Positions 5,089-9,140 of a stretch of 9,140 nucleotides of DNA are shown here, one piece after another. How positions within the stretch are numbered: the stretch's first letter is position 1; each line of letters starts with the position of its first letter. Source of the stretch: Actinomycetota bacterium (GTDB lineage: Bacteria > Actinomycetota > Geothermincolia > Fen-727 > JAQURN01). Both the position numbers and the translations under genes were made by a program. The DNA is taken from NCBI GenBank assembly GCA_028715585.1, contig JAQURN010000043.1:1-9140 (forward strand), in the 5' to 3' direction. The notes beneath the pieces are model-generated. The model saw only the letters and a list, made by a program, of their open reading frames with translations, had not been told where the DNA came from and searched no databases.

Positions 5089-7080
5089 ATGAATTCTTGC
5101 AAGGCTCACAAGGCGTTGATTGTTTTCCTTTCGTTCTTTCTCGCCATCCCGGCTCTTGTCATCTTCCCGACAGAAGCTTATGCCTTCGAAGAACACCAGT
5201 TCTACGAGCACGAAAAAGATCTCCCAGGCACGGACTGGGAATTTTCTTTCGCTCATTTCACAGACCTTCATATCGGGGACGGTATTAAAGATTACGGAAC
5301 TCCTGGATATGATGACGAGCCTCCTGAGGGGGACGTTGGGGCGAGCGCGGAAAAATTGCGCCAGGCTGTTGAATGGGTGAACGAATACGGGCCGGAATAC
5401 AAGATAAAGTTTGTGATTATTACCGGAGACATTACCGATAGCGCTGAGAAATCCGAGTTCATGAAAGCGAGGGAAATCCTGGATGACCTGGATGTTCCTT
5501 ACGTGCCAGTTATCGGGAATCACGACATCTGGGGATATTCTTATCCTCCCGACGCCGGTGGAAGTTTTATAGAACCCCCATCTCCAGTGGGGGACAGGTT
5601 CTTTCGTGAAGTTTTCGCCGACAACTTCGAAAGGCTGAAGAGTTTTTTTTCCGGCTGGGATGACGGTACGCGGAATACCCTGATACACAATGAAGAGGAA
5701 AGCTGTGACTGCTACTTCCAGAACTTCGCCTTTGATTATGCCGGCTATCACTTTATATGTGCTGATTTCAACAGCCGCAGGCACGCGCCGCTGGGCAACC
5801 CCGGGGTCCCAGGGGACGCAAACCTTTTTGATTCCGATTCGTGCAGGGGAACCTGGACCTGGTACAAGGAGCATATGAGTAATTATCCCTACAGAGCCGC
5901 CGAGAACGTATTGTCTTTCACCCACCAGCCCCTCTGCGTGAACCCATTTTTCACATTTTCCAAGGACGAATACGACACGATAACCGGTTGGTTCTCCGAT
6001 ATGGGATACCGTGAAAGCATTGGTCTTTGGATGGGGGGACATTTCCATATGTATGTTCCCGGGTGGTCGCCCAAGCTTCAGTATGAAATAAAGGACCCCG
6101 ATGGGAACCTCGTCGCCACAGGGATACATTCCAAGGCAATCAAGGACGACCCCTTAAATCAGAGGCTTGTGAAGGTCTGGGGGAAGACCTCCGCTCCAGC
6201 TCCCTGGGGCGTTATTCTCTACGAGGGGGAAAATTATACCGGCAAGTCCGAGCTCTTCGTGGATAATGACCCGAACCTGGGGGATAACTTCATTGCTGAC
6301 AATAGCGCTTCCTCGGTGAGATTGATGGGCGATCTGAAAGCCGATCTCTTTACGGAGCCCTCCTACAGTGGCAATAAGGTGACTTGCTTTGAAGACCAGC
6401 CGACTCTTGCCTCCCTTGGAATTGATGATGCCACCTCTTCGATTCGACTCCAGAGGCATAGCGTGACTGGGATAGAGCCAACTACCGGATTTGTGGGGGA
6501 GACCGTTGACGCCGAGATTTACGGCAGTGGTTTCAGTGAAGACTTTTCGATGCTTCTCGAGCGGGATGGAAGTGAGCCCATCAAGGGGACTTCGGTGGAG
6601 GTCGAAAGCCCGAGTAAAATTACATGCGCTTTCGACCTCTCCAATGCCGAGGAGGGGAAGTGGGACGTTTCGGTGGTGGCTCCGGATAGCTATAAGAAAA
6701 CGCTCCCCGAAGCGTTCACGGTGGTCAAGCCTAGTGAAGTTGCAGAAACCTCCTGGTATCTTGCCGAGGGCTCTACTGGCTCGGATGAGAGAGGCTCTTT
6801 TGAAACATGGGTGCTCATACAAAACCCAGGGGATGAGGCAGCCACCGCTAAGCTCACTTACATGACCCCAAAGGGAGAAAAAGAAGGACCAACCGTAGAG
6901 CTTGCTCCCCACTCCCGCCAGACTGTAGATGTGGGGGCAACCGTCTCCAACGAGTGGAGCGTATCCACACGTGTTACCTCCGATAAGCCCGTGATAGCGG
7001 AGAGGGCGATGTACTGGAATACCCCAACTATAGCCCGTCAGGCAGCACATGATTCTATAGGGGTGCAATTAGCAGAATAG
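5089..7080 (+). CDS. Secreted calcineurin-like metallophosphoesterase with crystallin, TIG and surface-repeat domains
   Basis: The start chosen is ATG 5089, because GGGGGG (5076-5081) lies seven bases upstream and residues 1-32 then form a signal peptide (basic start, ALIVFLSFFLAIPALVI, probable cleavage after AYA). A TTG at 5059 would extend it by ten unlikely residues. The 663-residue protein has these parts in order. Residues ~50-350 are a metallophosphoesterase with DxH (D59, H61), GDIxD (G113-D117), GNHD (143-146), H279 and GHFH (317-320), all the usual metal ligands. Residues ~373-454 are a beta/gamma-crystallin-like pair with two Ca-binding signatures of the form (N/D)(N/D)xx(S/T)S, DNSASS (404-409) and DDATSS (446-451). 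Residues ~457-546 are an IPT/TIG-like beta domain. Residues ~553-658 are the WYLAEG...IAERAMYW repeat also seen at 1-858. It likely cleaves an extracellular phosphoester; the substrate is unknown. It has its own promoter. Confidence 0.88.
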   Translation: MNSCKAHKALIVFLSFFLAIPALVIFPTEAYAFEEHQFYEHEKDLPGTDWEFSFAHFTDLHIGDGIKDYGTPGYDDEPPEGDVGASAEKLRQAVEWVNEYGPEYKIKFVIITGDITDSAEKSEFMKAREILDDLDVPYVPVIGNHDIWGYSYPPDAGGSFIEPPSPVGDRFFREVFADNFERLKSFFSGWDDGTRNTLIHNEEESCDCYFQNFAFDYAGYHFICADFNSRRHAPLGNPGVPGDANLFDSDSCRGTWTWYKEHMSNYPYRAAENVLSFTHQPLCVNPFFTFSKDEYDTITGWFSDMGYRESIGLWMGGHFHMYVPGWSPKLQYEIKDPDGNLVATGIHSKAIKDDPLNQRLVKVWGKTSAPAPWGVILYEGENYTGKSELFVDNDPNLGDNFIADNSASSVRLMGDLKADLFTEPSYSGNKVTCFEDQPTLASLGIDDATSSIRLQRHSVTGIEPTTGFVGETVDAEIYGSGFSEDFSMLLERDGSEPIKGTSVEVESPSKITCAFDLSNAEEGKWDVSVVAPDSYKKTLPEAFTVVKPSEVAETSWYLAEGSTGSDERGSFETWVLIQNPGDEAATAKLTYMTPKGEKEGPTVELAPHSRQTVDVGATVSNEWSVSTRVTSDKPVIAERAMYWNTPTIARQAAHDSIGVQLAE

Positions 7081-7109
7081 CGATATCCCAGTTGTTTGCT
7101 GGATGATTG

Positions 7110-7152
7110 GCACCAGTTAATCCCTTCCTGGGCGGTGCGATTCTCTCTTTTT
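7110..7152 (+). terminator. Possible weak terminator after the metallophosphoesterase gene
   Basis: GCACC (7110-7114) can pair with GGTGC (7134-7138), with an inner CCAG/CTGG alternative. A pyrimidine-rich stretch ending in five T residues (7148-7152) follows about ten bases later. The stem is short and the T run displaced, so this is tentative. Confidence 0.3.
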
Positions 7153-7234
7153 GCCTTGTGTTTATCGGCACCCAGTACCTACCTCCTGTGGTAGAATTTA
7201 GTTGCCTACCTACGACCCTGTGCTGGCTATGTTT

Positions 7235-7319
7235 GCGAGAGTGGCGGAACTGGTAGACGCGCGGGGTTTAGGACCCCGTGGTGAAAACCGTGGGGGTTCG
7301 AGTCCCCCCTCTCGCACCA
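7235..7319 (+). tRNA. tRNA-Leu (anticodon TAG)
   Basis: The 85-base gene has acceptor GCGAGAG/CTCTCGC, an anticodon arm CGGGG-TTTAGGA-CCCCG with anticodon TAG, a long variable arm (TGGTGAAAACCG region) as expected for a class II tRNA, T arm GGGGG-TTCGAGT-CCCCC, discriminator A and encoded CCA (7317-7319). It decodes CTA and probably other CTN codons. TAGAAT at 7192-7197 may be the -10 of its promoter, but no good -35 is seen. It lies 173 bases upstream of tig. Confidence 0.96.
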
Positions 7320-7435
7320 GGGTTCGGGTTCAGGGACAGGAATTGTAGGGGTTTTTAGGGGGAGTGGAGAGGGAAGGGGGATGTCTTGTGGAAGGTGCTT
7401 ATAGGAGCTCCCTCGAAAAATCAGTTGCCAGATGT

Positions 7436-7465
7436 TTGACGGCAAACTGCACTGTGATTTTTTAA
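7436..7465 (+). promoter_or_regulatory. Possible promoter of the tig-clpP operon
   Basis: TTGACG (7436-7441) is a good -35. The matching -10 position after 17-18 bases is only T-rich (TTTTTA/TTTTAA, 7459-7465), so the site is weak by consensus. It is the best candidate between the tRNA-Leu and tig. Confidence 0.3.
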
Positions 7466-7481
7466 GGAGACCAGGATAGAT

Positions 7482-7495
7482 AGGAGGTTTTTCTG
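7482..7495 (+). promoter_or_regulatory. Shine-Dalgarno and CTG start of tig
   Basis: A perfect AGGAGG (7482-7487) is followed after five bases by CTG 7493. The in-frame stop TAG at 7481-7483 excludes any start further upstream. No ATG, GTG or TTG occurs in frame until GTG 7607, which would remove the first 38 residues of the ribosome-binding domain. This site therefore decides the start. Confidence 0.75.
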
Positions 7496-8854
7496 AAAAC
7501 TAAAGTTTCCAAAGAGGGCAAAAACAAGGTAACCCTGAGGATTGAAGCTGAAGAAGAAGACCTCAAGCCAATAGTTGACAAGGCGTATCGCGACATTGCT
7601 GGCCGTGTGAAGGTACCTGGTTTTAGGAAGGGGAAAGCGCCCAGGGAAGTTATAGACAGGCATTTTGGGGCTGACAATGTTTGGGTGGAGGCGCTTCAGA
7701 ACGGGCTCGGCATGCTGTATCTGCGAGGAGTCAGGGAGGCAGGAATTTCTCCCGTGTCTGACCCGGAGGTCGACATAGTGGAGAGCCAGAGAAACAGCCG
7801 ACTGGTTTTCGAAGCGAAGGTTGACGTGAAGCCGGAGGTAAGCGTTAAGGACTACAAAGGAGTTGAGGTCGAGAAACCGAGCGCAGAAGTTACCGAAGAA
7901 GACCTCCAGAAGGCGCTCGATGAAGCGAGGCAGGGGTTTGCCACTCTCGAGGTTGTGGAGGGGCGACCTGTTCAGAAAGGGGATTATGTAATCTTTGACT
8001 CCAAGGTTATCGCCAGCGAGGTGCCGGAGGAGAGTTCCATGATTTCTGACAGGATGGTAGAGGTTGGCGCCGGCGATTTCTTAGACGAATTCGATGAGGA
8101 GCTTGTTGGAGCGAAGAAAGGAGATATCCTCGATATCGTTGCCACCTTCCCCCTTGACTACGAAGACGAGGCTCTTGCCGCCAAATCCGCAACCCTCAGA
8201 ACGATTGTGAAAGAAGTGAAAAGAAAGGTTCTCCCGCCTCTGGATGACGGGCTCGCGAAACAAGTTTCTAGCTTCGACAACCTTGATGACTTCAAGGAGG
8301 ACTTGAAATCCAAGATAGGCGAGATGAAGCGCAAGGCAGCCGAAGATACGGTGCGGGAGGAGGTCATAAGGAAGGTTACCGAAAGCACTTATGTGGATAT
8401 TCCAGAGTCGATGATAAAGAGAAGCGTGGAAATGGAAATAGAGCGCCTGTCGCGCGATTTTGAGGAACGCGGAGTAAGCCTTGAAAATTATCTCGACTCT
8501 CAGAAAGGCAGAAGACACGAGCTCGAGACGGCTCTCCGCGAGCCCATAGTTGAGTCACTTAGGCGAGAGCTTGTCCTTGAAGCGGTTGCCAAATCTGAGG
8601 GCATCGAGGTTTCCGACGAGGAAGCCAGAGACTACGTAAGGGAGGCAGCCCGCAAGGCTGGAGCTAATCCCGATGTGGTGCTCAGCCAGCTAAATGAAGA
8701 AGGTGCCCTCTATGGAGTGAAGTCGAACCTCATGCTTTCAAAGGCAGTGGATTTTCTGGTTGAAAACGCTGTTTTCGAGGGAAAGGCAAAACCAGAGGCT
8801 CAAGAGGAAAAGGCAAATGAAGCAAAGGATAGTGAGGGCGATAAGGGTGATTGA
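7493..8854 (+). CDS. tig: Trigger factor (ribosome-associated chaperone and peptidyl-prolyl isomerase)
   Basis: Trigger factor binds near the ribosomal exit tunnel and shields nascent chains. With CTG 7493 as start the protein has 453 residues (E. coli has 432). The N-terminal ribosome-binding domain (1 to ~115) begins LKTKVSKEGKNKVTLRIEAE, typical of the family, and carries the docking signature GFRKGKAP at 43-50, the same numbering as F44-R45-K46 in E. coli. The FKBP-like PPIase domain covers about 160-245 (KGDYVIFDSKV to TFPLDYEDEALAAK). The helical C-terminal chaperone domain covers about 250-430, followed by an acidic, Lys/Glu-rich tail. Starting at GTG 7607 would delete most of the first strands and helix of the ribosome-binding domain and is unlikely. 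clpP follows 41 bases downstream without a terminator, the usual tig-clpP(-clpX) operon. Confidence 0.93.
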   Translation: MKTKVSKEGKNKVTLRIEAEEEDLKPIVDKAYRDIAGRVKVPGFRKGKAPREVIDRHFGADNVWVEALQNGLGMLYLRGVREAGISPVSDPEVDIVESQRNSRLVFEAKVDVKPEVSVKDYKGVEVEKPSAEVTEEDLQKALDEARQGFATLEVVEGRPVQKGDYVIFDSKVIASEVPEESSMISDRMVEVGAGDFLDEFDEELVGAKKGDILDIVATFPLDYEDEALAAKSATLRTIVKEVKRKVLPPLDDGLAKQVSSFDNLDDFKEDLKSKIGEMKRKAAEDTVREEVIRKVTESTYVDIPESMIKRSVEMEIERLSRDFEERGVSLENYLDSQKGRRHELETALREPIVESLRRELVLEAVAKSEGIEVSDEEARDYVREAARKAGANPDVVLSQLNEEGALYGVKSNLMLSKAVDFLVENAVFEGKAKPEAQEEKANEAKDSEGDKGD

Positions 8855-8895
8855 TCGAAAGCACCCGGCTTGATTTAAGGAGGAACGCAAGAAAA

Positions 8896-9140
8896 ATGAG
8901 ATCACAGCTTGTGCCGATTGTAGTTGAACAGACGCCCAGGGGGGAAAGACAGTTCGACATCTATTCGTCCCTACTGAAAGAGAGAATTGTATTCATAGGG
9001 ATGGAAATAGACGACCACCTCGCAAATCTGGTGATGGCTCAACTTCTTCATCTCGAAAGTGAAAATCCCGATAAAGACATAAGCATATATATCAACTCTC
9101 CCGGGGGAGTGGTTACCAGCACGCTTGCCATCTATGACAC
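8896..9140 (+). CDS. clpP: ATP-dependent Clp protease proteolytic subunit ClpP (3' end outside window)
   Basis: ClpP forms the barrel-shaped serine protease that degrades proteins unfolded by ClpX or ClpC in the cytoplasm. Eighty-one codons are visible: MRSQLVPIVVEQTPRGERQF, then DIYSSLLKERIVFIG, the strand and helix MAQLLHLESENPDKDISIYI, and NSPGG (67-71), which forms part of the oxyanion region. The catalytic Ser, His and Asp lie beyond the window. AAGGAGG (8877-8883) precedes ATG 8896 by 12 bases, a longer spacing than usual, but no better start is in frame. The protein starts directly at the mature-like sequence with only a short leader. It is co-transcribed with tig by position. Confidence 0.95.
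   Translation, partial: MRSQLVPIVVEQTPRGERQFDIYSSLLKERIVFIGMEIDDHLANLVMAQLLHLESENPDKDISIYINSPGGVVTSTLAIYD

Noticed and set aside
5014..7068. Two long minus-strand ORFs of 371 and 304 codons
   Set aside because: They lie fully opposite the metallophosphoesterase gene, whose motifs and signal peptide are clear. Their sequences show no family features or ribosome sites.
7227..7445. 72-codon minus-strand ORF containing CERGDSNPHGFHHGVLNPAR
   Set aside because: This is the antisense of tRNA-Leu, a frequent annotation artefact.

Overview
The window looks like chromosomal DNA of a bacterium, most likely a deep-branching member of the Actinomycetota. This is inferred from the roughly 50% GC, strong Shine-Dalgarno sites, tRNA genes with encoded CCA ends, and surface proteins built from ~110-residue repeats running from a W/FY(L/F)AEG motif to an IAERxMYF/W motif. 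I remember such repeats from Geothermincolia-like and related actinobacterial genomes, but no marker here fixes the phylum.

Layout. Positions 1-858 are the 3' end of a repeat-containing, probably secreted or surface protein, followed by a good intrinsic terminator (873-941). Positions ~950-1840 are low-quality coding sequence that looks like gene debris: a shifted and interrupted reading frame, a possible small membrane protein (1194-1601), and the C-terminal fragment of a DUF362/4Fe-4S protein (1562-~1836). This fragment abuts a DUF429 gene on the minus strand (1732-2619), whose last ~30 codons are read from the antisense of the fragment. Positions 2859-4385 encode an intact PLP-dependent enzyme of the sphingosine-1-phosphate lyase group. 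Positions 4386-4841 hold no convincing gene but do hold a striking set of inverted repeats, possibly an unrecognised structured RNA. A tRNA-Lys(CTT) lies on the minus strand (4842-4917).

A near-consensus promoter (4992-5020) drives a secreted calcineurin-like metallophosphoesterase (5089-7080). Its C-terminus carries a beta/gamma-crystallin-like Ca-binding domain, a TIG-like domain and one copy of the surface repeat found at the window start. Next come tRNA-Leu(TAG) (7235-7319) and the housekeeping protein-quality-control pair tig (trigger factor) and clpP. The tig frame has no ATG, GTG or TTG start at the expected place and appears to begin at CTG 7493. clpP runs off the window end.

Together this is a conserved block (tRNA-Leu, tig, clpP) next to a more plastic accessory region with cell-surface genes and gene remnants. 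No mobile element, CRISPR array or defence system is visible. The items that best repay a second look are the structured intergenic region at 4484-4790, the CTG start of tig, the metallophosphoesterase-crystallin-TIG-repeat architecture, and the DUF362/DUF429 junction.
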